From Acidobacteriaceae bacterium (GTDB lineage Bacteria; Acidobacteriota; Terriglobia; Terriglobales; Acidobacteriaceae), in NCBI GenBank assembly GCA_003162495.1, contig PMOF01000058.1, forward strand, positions 1 through 17,666: a DNA stretch of 17,666 nucleotides, in the 5' to 3' direction. The notes under the pieces are model-generated. The model was given only the letters and a program-made list of their open reading frames with translations. It was not told the origin of the DNA and did no database searches. This document shows positions 1 through 6,997 of this stretch, in pieces. Position numbers and translations under genes: made by a program. Numbering within the stretch: the first letter of the stretch is position 1; each line of letters opens with the position of its first letter.

Positions 1-237
1 CTCGATGTGCAGGCGCTGGCCTTCACCGGCATACACATCATTTCTCCTCTCATCTTTGCGAAGATGGAAAACGAAGGCGCCTTTTCTATCATCGCCGCCT
101 ACCTGCAGCTCGCCGCCCAGGGAGAAAAGATCATCGCCTTTCGCGCCGACGAATTCTACTGGCGCGATCTGGGCCGCACGGACGACCTGGTGCAAGCCGA
201 GCACGATCTGGCCAGCGGCAAATACCCAAGCCACTGA
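1..237 (+). CDS. Sugar-nucleotidyltransferase, C-terminal fragment
   Basis: Only the last 78 codons are present; the 5' part lies outside the window, and the reading frame is open from base 1. The fragment contains FTGIHIISP, then AFSIIAAYLQLAAQGEKI and AFRADEFYWRDLG. These resemble the end of the nucleotidyltransferase domain in mannose-1-phosphate guanylyltransferase or glucose-1-phosphate uridylyl/thymidylyltransferase-like proteins, where a 'W.D.GT/K..D' segment closes the Rossmann-like core. Such enzymes transfer NMP from an NTP to a sugar 1-phosphate in the cytoplasm, for cell-wall or polysaccharide precursors. The N-terminal GXGTRL nucleotide-binding signature is not visible, so the substrate cannot be assigned. 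The protein stops soon after the core with no trimerising left-handed beta-helix, so it is a short-form enzyme. Family is fairly sure; specificity is unknown. Confidence 0.7.
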   Translation, partial: LDVQALAFTGIHIISPLIFAKMENEGAFSIIAAYLQLAAQGEKIIAFRADEFYWRDLGRTDDLVQAEHDLASGKYPSH

Positions 238-340
238 ATCACCAGCGCCGCGGCATCGTCGGCATTGAGGAGTGCGAGAAGAGCCGATGGATCCCCTGGT
301 GAGATGTGCGAGTTAGGCTCGGCATTTCCCATCACCCGCG

Positions 341-346
341 TATAAT
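341..346 (+). promoter_or_regulatory. Candidate -10 box upstream of greA
   Basis: A perfect TATAAT lies 63 nt upstream of the greA start in an otherwise GC-rich gap. No good TTGACA-like -35 is seen 16-18 nt upstream, and there is no TG extension. The call therefore rests on the -10 hexamer and its position. If it is real, the leader is about 55 nt. Confidence 0.4.
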
Positions 347-409
347 GGGAAGTCGAGTTATTTCAATTCTCGCGGATGGAGCAGCCTCGCTCACCGCAAC
401 GGACCCTGA

Positions 410-928
410 ATGCCCGAGCACATTAAAAAGCAGCTTCTTGCAGAGATCGATATTCTTGAGCACGAGCTTGCCCACGAGCTTCCCGCGGAGATCAAGAAGG
501 CCGTGGCCATGGGAGATCTGTCGGAGAACGCCGAATATCACATGGCGAAGCAGCGCCAGGTTTTTGTGAATGCCCGGCTGGGTCAACTGAAGAAGCGCAT
601 GGCCGAGCTTTCGCTGGTGAACCTGACCAACATTCCCAGGGACAAGGCCGGCTTCGGCTCCACGATTGTGGTTTATGACTCGACCAAGGATGAGGAGATC
701 GTCTATCGGCTGGTGACCAGCGAGGAGTCCGACGTCTCCAAGGGCCTGATCTCGACGACCTCGCCGATCGGGCGCGGCCTGGTGGGCAAGCGGGTGGGCG
801 ACGTGGCCACTATTGTCACGCCCAACGGCAAGCGCGAGCTCGAAGTTCTGAAGTTGACCACCATTCACGATGAAGCGGGCGCGGGCGAAACGGAAAACGG
901 AACCGCCGACCCCGGCAAAGAACAGTAA
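410..928 (+). CDS. greA: GreA/GreB-family transcription elongation (transcript cleavage) factor
   Basis: Predicted 172-residue cytoplasmic factor that enters the RNA polymerase secondary channel and stimulates cleavage of backtracked RNA. Residues 1-72 form the N-terminal coiled coil. Its tip is GDLSENAEY at residues 35-43, and Asp36 and Glu39 are the acidic pair that coordinates the catalytic Mg2+ in this family. Residues about 80-152 are the FKBP-like C-terminal domain, with the signature ISTTSPIGRGLVGKRVGD at 114-131. It is slightly longer than the usual 158 residues because of an acidic, Gly/Thr-rich tail after residue 153. No strong Shine-Dalgarno precedes the ATG; this start gives the normal family N-terminus. 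The next gene starts 14 nt after the stop, so the two are probably co-transcribed. GreA and GreB cannot be separated by eye, but the SENAEY tip favours GreA. Confidence 0.9.
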   Translation: MPEHIKKQLLAEIDILEHELAHELPAEIKKAVAMGDLSENAEYHMAKQRQVFVNARLGQLKKRMAELSLVNLTNIPRDKAGFGSTIVVYDSTKDEEIVYRLVTSEESDVSKGLISTTSPIGRGLVGKRVGDVATIVTPNGKRELEVLKLTTIHDEAGAGETENGTADPGKEQ

Positions 929-942
929 CAAGGAAGATTGGA

Positions 943-1569
943 ATGACCTGGACCAGCGCTTTTGGCCGCGGATGCGGCTGGCTTCTTGACCGCATCGTGT
1001 ACGGCCTGGCGCTGACCCGCATCTCCCCCAATACGCTCACCTTCATCGGCCTGGTGATCAACATCGTGGCTGCATTTTTCTTTGGCCACGCAAACGCCGC
1101 CAACGCCGGGCGCATGTTTTTCTACGCAGGCATGGTGATCTTCGGCGCCGGCATCTTTGACATGGTGGATGGGCGCGTCGCACGCCGCAACAACCAGGTC
1201 ACCGTCTTCGGCTCCTTCTTCGACTCGGTGATCGACCGCTATTCCGACGTGGTGCTGTTTTTTGGTTTGCTGGTCTACTACGGCCGCATTAACCGCTTCC
1301 GCTATGTGGTGCTGGTGGCCTTCGTCATGGTCACCTCGCTGATGGTCAGCTACACGCGCGCCCGCGCCGAGGCTCTCATCGGCCAATGCAAGGTAGGCTT
1401 CATGGAGCGGCCGGAGCGGATCGTGCTTATCCTGCTGGGCGCCTTGTTCAATCACTGGGGCGTCATGGCTCCAGTGCTGTGGGTGCTGGCGGTGCTCTCC
1501 ACCATCACCGTGGCGCATCGCATTATTTACACTTACTCAAAAACCAAACACCTGGCGCCGATTGGGTGA
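943..1569 (+). CDS. CDP-alcohol phosphatidyltransferase family protein
   Basis: A 208-residue integral membrane enzyme of phospholipid synthesis. It transfers a phosphatidyl (or similar) group from a CDP-alcohol to a second alcohol in the inner membrane. The full family motif D-xx-DG-xx-AR-x8-G-xxx-D-xxx-D is present: Asp73, Asp76, Gly77, Ala80, Arg81, Gly90, Asp94 and Asp98. These acidic residues bind the metals and the last one is the general base in solved members. About six hydrophobic segments are visible, near residues 32-48, 57-72, 101-111, 118-132, 144-162 and 168-192. A good ribosome site (AAGGAAG) lies just before the ATG. It follows greA by 14 nt, likely in one transcript. The acceptor alcohol (glycerol phosphate, inositol phosphate or other) cannot be read from the sequence, so no symbol is given. 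Confidence 0.88.
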   Translation: MTWTSAFGRGCGWLLDRIVYGLALTRISPNTLTFIGLVINIVAAFFFGHANAANAGRMFFYAGMVIFGAGIFDMVDGRVARRNNQVTVFGSFFDSVIDRYSDVVLFFGLLVYYGRINRFRYVVLVAFVMVTSLMVSYTRARAEALIGQCKVGFMERPERIVLILLGALFNHWGVMAPVLWVLAVLSTITVAHRIIYTYSKTKHLAPIG

Positions 1570-1602
1570 GTTGGTGTGTTGCAGAGCATCCAGGCTCCGC
1601 CC

Positions 1603-2100
1603 TCAGCAGTTCATCATCACGGCTGAGCAGCCCGGCTTGACGGGCTTCCACTGCACCAGGAAGCTGGTCACGGCCGAGGACTCCATCTTGCGCATGGATT
1701 CAAACTCGCCGGTCTTCTGGCTGTAGAGCAGTTTCCCGGTTTCGCTCAGGACGGCCAGCGCGGGTACGCCTTTACTCAGCGGGACCTGGTACTTCTCGGC
1801 GATGTCCTCATTGACGTCCATGTGCCCGATATTTACGTCGACCAGAACGAAATTGTTCTCGAGGAGGGGCTGGTTCTTGGGGTCATGAAAGTAAAGATCC
1901 AGCACCTTGCAGTCACCGCACCAGTTGCCGCCAAAGTCCAGCAGGATGCGCTTGTGGGTGGCGGCGGCGGTCTTGAGAGCGGCGGCAAGGTCGGCTTTGG
2001 CCTGAGTTGGATCGGGATAAATGTCGCGGCCGGCGGGGCTGCCCGTGGCGGCTGACAGCGTGAGGAAAGCGGCAAGGACGAGGAGCTTGAGATTCTTCAA
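1603..2100 (-). CDS. Exported thioredoxin-like protein with CGDC active site
   Basis: Thioredoxin-fold protein of 165 residues from the TTG start chosen here. An upstream ATG-initiated frame reaches 2169, but the TTG has GGAG 8 nt before it and puts a signal peptide at the very N-terminus: Lys-Asn-Leu-Lys, a hydrophobic stretch to about residue 18, then a likely cleavage around SPAG (21-24). The redox motif W-CGDC is at 60-64, and the cis-proline region GVPA is at 111-114 (Pro113). These match thioredoxin-7/disulfide-reductase-like proteins acting outside the cytoplasm on thiols or disulfides. Two further cysteines, Cys158 and Cys165 (the last residue), lie in a C-terminal tail. The gene converges on the phosphatidyltransferase gene with a 33-nt gap and looks monocistronic. 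Substrate is unknown. Confidence 0.8.
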   Translation of the reverse strand: MKNLKLLVLAAFLTLSAATGSPAGRDIYPDPTQAKADLAAALKTAAATHKRILLDFGGNWCGDCKVLDLYFHDPKNQPLLENNFVLVDVNIGHMDVNEDIAEKYQVPLSKGVPALAVLSETGKLLYSQKTGEFESMRKMESSAVTSFLVQWKPVKPGCSAVMMNC

Positions 2101-2106
2101 AGCGGA

Positions 2107-2112
2107 CTCTCC
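2107..2112 (-). promoter_or_regulatory. Ribosome binding site that supports the TTG start of the thioredoxin-like gene
   Basis: Read on the minus strand the bases are TATGGAGAGTCCGCT followed by TTG. GGAG sits 8 nt before the TTG at 2100-2098. No comparable site precedes the upstream in-frame ATG at 2169. Confidence 0.55.
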
Positions 2113-2255
2113 ATAACTGTTCTCAGTCTGCCACAAACGTGGGATGGGGCGCCATTTTTCATCACGCATTCCGGCGGCCCTGGCATTTATTCTGGAGTGT
2201 GGCCAGCGAACTGCGCAAACGTTTGGAATCGGCAGCCTACTCCGATCTGGGAGCG

Positions 2256-2639
2256 ATGATGGAGGGGTACGCGCGAGCCGCTGCGGAAGTGGGTCAGCGT
2301 GAGTTCCGGCAAAAGCTGGACTTCAGTTCGGAATCGATTGACGCGCTGGATGAGATCCTGGTCCTTGTCGGCGAAAGCCCGGAGCTGGACCTGGACTTTG
2401 AGGTGAGGCTTTGGGGCAGCTACCTGGGCGAGGTGCTGCGGCGTCGCTATGCGGGCGGCTGGGAGATGACCCCCTACCCAGGTGGCGCGGTGGCAGTTCC
2501 TGCCGTGGAAGTGCGCGGCTCGCGGCTGTTTCCGCTCATGAAGGTCTACCGCCGGCTGACGGCAGGCGAAGAGGAAGATTTGCGCACCTTCTACGCCATG
2601 GTGACGGAGAGGCTGGGCAAGCCGGCGCAGGTGAATTGA
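2256..2639 (+). CDS. Conserved-looking hypothetical protein, 127 residues
   Basis: I do not recognise a named family with certainty. The product is small, acidic and mostly helical, with no signal peptide or membrane segment, so it is probably cytoplasmic. Visible features are SSESIDALDEILVLV, then an LWGSYLGEVLRRRYAGGWEM segment (Gly-x-Tyr-Leu-Gly-Glu-Val-Leu-Arg-Arg, then Gly-Gly-x-Trp). This pattern recalls small bacterial proteins annotated only as hypothetical. It ends with a predicted amphipathic helix (EEEDLRTFYAMVTERLG). The start is uncertain. GTG codons at 2139 and 2199 are in frame but lack a spaced Shine-Dalgarno. Tandem ATGs at 2256 and 2259 have GGGAG at 2249-2253. It is divergent from the thioredoxin-like gene and stands alone before tatA. 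That it is a gene is likely; its function is unknown. Confidence 0.6.
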   Translation: MMEGYARAAAEVGQREFRQKLDFSSESIDALDEILVLVGESPELDLDFEVRLWGSYLGEVLRRRYAGGWEMTPYPGGAVAVPAVEVRGSRLFPLMKVYRRLTAGEEEDLRTFYAMVTERLGKPAQVN

Positions 2640-2800
2640 GCGTTGGTCTTCAAGTCCGTCGGGACATGCCAGCCCCGCGTGCCGGCCAGGACCGACAGGA
2701 TGTAATCCAATTGTCACTTCAGCGCGGAGAATGCGGGTTTGTGCGACAATAATCCTTGATAGAGTGCGCCCCGCAAGCGTGGCGCGCGGAGGATGAAACA

Positions 2801-3034
2801 ATGGGCGATCTACTTCAGCCGTGGCACTTGATCGTGCTGGCCGTGGTTGCATTTCTGGTGTTCGGCGCCAAGCGGCTGCCGGAGTTGGGCAAAGGGCTTG
2901 GCGAAGGGTTGAAGGGCTTCAAAGAGGGAATCAAGGGCATTAGCGAACCCACGCCTCCTGCGCCGACGGCCGTGCAGCATACGGTGACGCCTGCTCCCGC
3001 GCCGCCGGCCTCGACTCCAGTCGAACCCAAATAA
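2801..3034 (+). CDS. tatA: TatA/E-family twin-arginine translocase subunit
   Basis: A 77-residue membrane protein of the Tat pathway, which exports folded proteins. TatA-type subunits oligomerise around TatBC to form the passage. The order of elements is diagnostic: a short N-terminus (MGDLLQPWH), one transmembrane helix at about residues 9-22, the hinge FGAKRLPELGKGLGEG (23-38), an amphipathic Lys-rich helix to about residue 49, then a Pro/Thr/Ala-rich cytoplasmic tail of about 29 residues. An in-frame codon exists 45 nt upstream, but the ATG at 2801 has GGAGGA 7 nt before it and gives the standard N-terminus. No tatB or tatC is nearby, so this is an orphan tatA, as in many bacteria outside the enterics. 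A terminator follows. TatA versus TatE cannot be distinguished. Confidence 0.92.
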   Translation: MGDLLQPWHLIVLAVVAFLVFGAKRLPELGKGLGEGLKGFKEGIKGISEPTPPAPTAVQHTVTPAPAPPASTPVEPK

Positions 3035-3142
3035 AGCCCTGAACGAAAGCATTGCGCGGCGACGGGCCTGGTCCGGTTTCGAGCCGGGAGATGGAAATCG
3101 TCGGTTCAGGCTGCGCAGCTTATGATTTCACGACAAACTGAG

Positions 3143-3169
3143 AGACCTGTGCACCCGCGCAGGTCTTTT
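3143..3169 (+). terminator. Intrinsic terminator after tatA
   Basis: AGACCTGTGC (3143-3152) pairs with GCGCAGGTCT (3157-3166) around an ACCC loop. This is a 10-bp stem with one G-T pair, followed by a short T run ending at 3169. It lies between the convergent tatA and the DMT-permease gene. On the minus strand the stem is followed only by CTCAGTTTG, so it may work weakly in that direction too. Confidence 0.8.
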
Positions 3170-3192
3170 ATGTTGGACGCGCCTGAGCGCTC

Positions 3193-4053
3193 TTACACGC
3201 TAAGCAGCCCCACGGCAGCCAGCGCCAGCCCAATGCCGGCCATCTGGCGGCGTGTGGGCCACTCGCGCAAGACCATCGTGGCCAGCAGGATGGTGCCTGC
3301 GGGGTAGAGTGAACAGATCAACGCGGCCACATCCAGCCGCCCGAATCGGGTGGCCTGAATATAGGAAAAATTGCCCAGCGTATCCAGAGTTCCTGCCAGG
3401 ATCCCAGTCAGCCAGAATCCCCGCCAAGGCGCTTTGGGCGGCATCATGGCAAGAAACAGCAGCAGCGCCAGTACGCCCGCTGTGCGCGCTGAGGTCATGG
3501 CCCACAGAATGCCGCCTCCGCTGGCCATTTTGAAGAGAATCAGCTGGGTTCCAAACCCAACCCCCGCTAGCGAGCCGAGCAGGAGCGCGGCTGGCGGTGT
3601 GGGGGTTTCTTTCACGCCGGGCCCCTTCGGGGCTGGCGAGCGCGTGATCAGCCAGATGGCGACACACCCGGCGGCCAATCCGATACAAGTCAGAGGAGTC
3701 GGCAAGCCATTGTGAAGAAGGGAAAACACGACCGGCACCAACGCCGTTAGCAAACCGGTCAGGGCAGCGGTGAGCCCCATGGGGGCCATGGCCAGCGCAC
3801 GATAAAAGAGGGCGAGCGCCAGCGAACCCTCAAAGCCGCCCAGCGCAGCATAAGTCATGTAGGCGCGGCCGGGGATGGCAACCTGCATCTCGCGGCAGAT
3901 CGCCAACAGCACGATCAGGGAAACGATGTGGCCGGTGGCGACAATTAGCAGCGCGGGAGCGCGGCGTGCGCCCACGCCGCCGACGAAGTCCGATCCACCC
4001 CAGGTGGCGGCGGAGATCAATCCGAAGCCAGCTGCGGATGCCGAAGAACTCAC
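3193..4053 (-). CDS. DMT-superfamily (EamA-type) permease
   Basis: A 286-residue inner-membrane protein with about ten hydrophobic segments in two homologous halves. This is the architecture of EamA/DMT exporters of amino acids, amines, nucleosides or other small metabolites. The first half includes ATWGGSDFVGG (residues 16-26) and LALFYRALAMAPMGLTAALTGL, typical of the end of helix 3 and the start of helix 4. The second half repeats the pattern with the segments beginning GSLAGVGFG and DTLGNFSYIQATRFGRLDVA, followed by SLYPAGTILLATMVLREWP. A basic, Pro-rich loop (SPAPKGPGVKETPTPP) joins the halves. The start is GTG, 3 nt after the stop of the upstream VWA gene, so the two are very likely translated from one mRNA. 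Substrate and direction cannot be inferred. Confidence 0.85.
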   Translation of the reverse strand: MSSSASAAGFGLISAATWGGSDFVGGVGARRAPALLIVATGHIVSLIVLLAICREMQVAIPGRAYMTYAALGGFEGSLALALFYRALAMAPMGLTAALTGLLTALVPVVFSLLHNGLPTPLTCIGLAAGCVAIWLITRSPAPKGPGVKETPTPPAALLLGSLAGVGFGTQLILFKMASGGGILWAMTSARTAGVLALLLFLAMMPPKAPWRGFWLTGILAGTLDTLGNFSYIQATRFGRLDVAALICSLYPAGTILLATMVLREWPTRRQMAGIGLALAAVGLLSV

Positions 4054-4056
4054 TGA

Positions 4057-5373
4057 CTAGCGAGCATCCTGCCCGGATGGGTAATAGCCCGGCTTGGCGA
4101 TCACCTCGAGGCCGGGCCGGTCGACGCGAACATCGATCTTGCGGTACTTCCCGTCAATGAATGGCTCGTGGGTATAGTAGCCAAGCGTGTACTGGTTGCG
4201 CGCCTCTTCGGCGATCGCCTGGTAGCTCTTTTCAATGCCGTTCAGGTTGCGTTCGGAGTCCAGCGTGCCGCCGGTTTGGATTACGTAACCGGCCAACCGG
4301 TTGTCATACATGGTAAAGGGCAGGTGAAGGCGGCTGACGTATCCTTCGCCCCAGAGAGCGGAAGTGCCCACCGCAGTGCCGTAGACCGCTATCTTGTTGG
4401 TTTGGAGGTAGCGCACCACTTCCTTGTAGGTAGCCTTGCTGCCGTATTCCTTGCCGTCGGAGATGACGTAAATAATGCGGCGTCTCCCGATGGGGCGTGT
4501 GGATAGCTCCTTGGCGGCAGCCAGGATTGCGTCGTTGAGGGTGTGAATCTCCTTGGGGATGGTGATGAATGTGCCATTACCGGCCGAGCGTCCAGCCTGC
4601 AGGTTGGGATCGACGCAGTTGCCGTTTTCGCGGATGTTGCAACTGGCAAAAGGACCGTCGTTGATGGGCACCAGCATCTCGGTGCCGGATGACTTGGTCA
4701 GAGCCAGCACGGCCGGCAGGCGGTTGCTCTGGGCCCCGGTGAAGCCGGTGCGCTCCTGGGCTCCGTTGCTGTAGGAAAAGACAGCCGCTTCGTCGTAGGG
4801 CGTGAGCGCGCCCTGGATCGCGTCAAGCGAATTGTCCACCTTGGCCATTACATCGGAGGTGAGGCTCTGGTCAATGACAAAGGCAATGGAAAGCGGGAAC
4901 GGATCCACGGTGAAGTAAGAAATGGGCTCACGCGTGTCGTTCTCGAAGATCCTGAAGTCGCGGTACGTGAGGCCGGGCACCAGTTTTCCCTTAGAGTCCT
5001 TCACGGTTACCGGTACCTCCACAAAATTCACATTCAGGCGGATGAGGGTAGCGTCCCTTTCAGCCCCTTCTCCAGTCGCTGGCATCTCCGGGGGTTTGGC
5101 CTGGAATTCATCCTTGCCCTGGCTGGAGGGCGCCTGGCTGGATGGCGTTGCCTGCTGGGAGGTAGAGGATGAGCTGGGCGCGGTCGGATCATTCGCCTCC
5201 CCTTTGCCGGGCGTAATCGGGGAGCCATCGACGCCGGTCAACGGCGGAGCTGACTGGGGTGCAGGAGCATCCGGTACGGGGGATGGCTGCTGTTGGGCCA
5301 GCCCGGCCGCACATAAATTGAGACCTAAAGTCACAAGCGCCGCCAGCGCCATTGCTGTTGAACCAAGCTTCAC
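4057..5373 (-). CDS. Secreted VWA-domain protein (acidobacterial VWFA-related type), long form
   Basis: A 438-residue exported protein. Residues 1-26 form a signal peptide (Lys near the start, hydrophobic 6-22, cleavage around AGLAQ). A Pro/Ser/Gln-rich, probably disordered linker runs to about residue 105. A beta-rich segment at 108-155 contains NVNFVEVPVTVKDSKGKLVPGL and DFRIFENDTREP, the characteristic lead-in of acidobacterial VWFA-related proteins. The VWA fold follows at about 160-400. Its metal site is degenerate, D168-Q-S170-L-T172 in place of DxSxS, but SDGKE at 305-309 supplies the later aspartate. The C-terminus (YTLGYYTHEP, GKYRKIDVRV, KPGYYPS) is also typical. The start is GTG with GGGAGG about 11 nt upstream. 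Function is unknown in this family; protein binding at or outside the envelope is the usual inference. It precedes the permease gene by 3 nt and is divergent from the second VWA gene. Confidence 0.85.
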   Translation of the reverse strand: MKLGSTAMALAALVTLGLNLCAAGLAQQQPSPVPDAPAPQSAPPLTGVDGSPITPGKGEANDPTAPSSSSTSQQATPSSQAPSSQGKDEFQAKPPEMPATGEGAERDATLIRLNVNFVEVPVTVKDSKGKLVPGLTYRDFRIFENDTREPISYFTVDPFPLSIAFVIDQSLTSDVMAKVDNSLDAIQGALTPYDEAAVFSYSNGAQERTGFTGAQSNRLPAVLALTKSSGTEMLVPINDGPFASCNIRENGNCVDPNLQAGRSAGNGTFITIPKEIHTLNDAILAAAKELSTRPIGRRRIIYVISDGKEYGSKATYKEVVRYLQTNKIAVYGTAVGTSALWGEGYVSRLHLPFTMYDNRLAGYVIQTGGTLDSERNLNGIEKSYQAIAEEARNQYTLGYYTHEPFIDGKYRKIDVRVDRPGLEVIAKPGYYPSGQDAR

Positions 5374-5430
5374 GGGTATTCTGTCCTCCCAAATGCCGTG
5401 TTCCGCAGTGTCCCGTTGCCAATCTCGACT

Positions 5431-5445
5431 GGTCAGTGGTCAGTG
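5431..5445. repeat. Short tandem heptamer GGTCAGT x2
   Basis: GGTCAGTGGTCAGTG is two copies of the 7-mer plus one base, in the gap between the divergent VWA genes. Such short arrays can be operators or remnants of slippage-prone intergenic repeats. Two copies are too few to decide. Confidence 0.5.
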
Positions 5446-5625
5446 AAAATCGATCCCTGAGCCATTATCCCCGGAAAACGGTCCGCGGAAGCCTCCCGCG
5501 TGGGCCGAAAACCGACCAACAGTACTGCATCCGTCAGAGTATCAGACGCAACAGAGCGGCGCAGGTTGTCCTCCACTCGGGAAACACATGGCGTATGCTT
5601 TCTTCGAGGTGCCAATTTCGTCTAA

Positions 5626-6681
5626 ATGACCAGCATGCGTGTTCGATTGGGAGTTGCCGTTTTGTTCTTCGGCCTGCCGAGCTTGTCGGCGTTGGGGTGG
5701 GCTCAGCTTGCCCCTTCGCCGGACGCCCCGCCGGTGAGCAATGCGCCGGCCCCTTCGCCCGACGAACAATCGGTGGCTACTTTCAAGGTCAATGTCAATC
5801 TGGTAGACGTGTTCTTTACCGTCAAAGATAAACAGGGCAACCTGGTTCCCCACCTGAACAAAGACGACTGCACGATTACCGAAGACAAGGTGCCGCAAAA
5901 GCTGAAGAACTTTGTGGCCGAAACCAACCAGCCGCTGACGCTGGGAATTCTGCTGGACACTTCGGGCAGCCAGACCAATGTTTTGTCTCTGGAGCAGGAC
6001 GTTGGCGGCCAGTTCCTATCCAGGGTGCTGAGGCAAAAGGATGAAGCATTTTTGATCTCCTTCGACGTGAATGTGGACATGCTGCAGGACTTCACCAACA
6101 GCCCCCGGCTGCTGACGCGAGCCATGAGCAAAGCGGAGATCAATACCGCGGGCGGCAATGGGGCAGGGGGCATTCCGGGCGCCGGCGGGGGAACCGTTCC
6201 CACCAGGGGAACGCCCAAGGGGACGGTGCTTTATGATGCGGTCTACCTGGCTTCCAACGAAAAACTGAATCAGGAGACCGGACGCAAGGCGATGATCCTG
6301 CTGACCGACGGCGAGGACGAGGGCAGCGACCATAGGATTCAGGATGCGATCGCCGCGGCGCAGAAATCCAACGCGTTAGTGTACGTCATCCTGATTGCCG
6401 ATCGTGGCTTCTACGGTGGCTTCGGTTACAGCGGCTACTCTGCGATGAAGAAGTTGACCGACGAGACCGGCGGTCGCCTGATCGACGTGGGCAACAATGG
6501 CAAGAAGCTTGAGGCTGCCTTTCAGCAGATTGAAGACGAGCTGCGCACCCAATATGTGGCCAGCTACACCCCCCTCAACACCAAGCTCGATGGCACCTTC
6601 CGGCACCTTGGCTTGACCTGCGGGGATGGGATGAAGGTGCAAGTTCGCAAAGGCTATTTTGCCGTGCCGCCGCAGGAATAG
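5626..6681 (+). CDS. Secreted VWA-domain protein (acidobacterial VWFA-related type), short form
   Basis: A 351-residue exported protein related to its divergent neighbour. A signal peptide covers about residues 1-26 (Arg5 and Arg7, hydrophobic 8-22, GWAQ). A short Pro/Ala/Ser linker follows, then the lead-in beta region VNVNLVDVFFTVKDKQGNLVP at about 55-75. The VWA domain (about 103-310) has an intact MIDAS: D111-T-S113-G-S115, Thr200 in GTVLYDAV, and Asp228 in LLTDGED. It should therefore bind a divalent metal and a ligand. A Gly-rich loop at residues 175-189 is unusual. The C-terminus (YVASYTPLNTKLDGTFRHL, RKGYFAVP) is family-typical. A second ATG three codons in (5635) is an alternative start; no strong Shine-Dalgarno decides between them. 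Its biological role is unknown. It has no downstream partner and the next 392 nt are non-coding. Confidence 0.85.
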   Translation: MTSMRVRLGVAVLFFGLPSLSALGWAQLAPSPDAPPVSNAPAPSPDEQSVATFKVNVNLVDVFFTVKDKQGNLVPHLNKDDCTITEDKVPQKLKNFVAETNQPLTLGILLDTSGSQTNVLSLEQDVGGQFLSRVLRQKDEAFLISFDVNVDMLQDFTNSPRLLTRAMSKAEINTAGGNGAGGIPGAGGGTVPTRGTPKGTVLYDAVYLASNEKLNQETGRKAMILLTDGEDEGSDHRIQDAIAAAQKSNALVYVILIADRGFYGGFGYSGYSAMKKLTDETGGRLIDVGNNGKKLEAAFQQIEDELRTQYVASYTPLNTKLDGTFRHLGLTCGDGMKVQVRKGYFAVPPQE

Positions 6682-6997
6682 GGGCGCGGCGGGTCCGGTC
6701 CGGCATGCGTCCTCCAAATACTTCGTTCCGCGCTCCAGTTGCTGCGCCTTTCTCGCAGTCGCCGGCAGGTCTTCCCTGAATCAGGGCGCCGCGCTAGAAT
6801 TTCAGTGTCCGCTATGTTTAACCTCTCCGCAGTCCGAATTTCGTCGACGCCGCTGCTGAAGCGATTCCGGCACGGGCACCCGGACCGTGGACGGCGCCTT
6901 TCCCGCTGAGTAATCTAAATCCGTCGATTCTCGGTTTCCCAAATCTCCAAGTCGAGATCCTGGGCGCCCGGCTGTGAGTCCAACCGGCCGGAAAAGT

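Noticed and set aside
332..931. Minus-strand frame of about 200 codons opposite greA
   Set aside because: It is fully antisense to a clear GreA, and its product resembles no protein family.
3070..3120. tRNA-like T-arm (GGTTTCGAGCC) after tatA
   Set aside because: I could not fit an acceptor stem, D-arm or anticodon arm around it, and no CCA follows.
6814..6909. 31-codon Arg-rich frame upstream of acnA as a leader peptide
   Set aside because: There is no Shine-Dalgarno, no run of a regulatory amino acid codon, and it ends 164 nt before acnA. Chance is sufficient.
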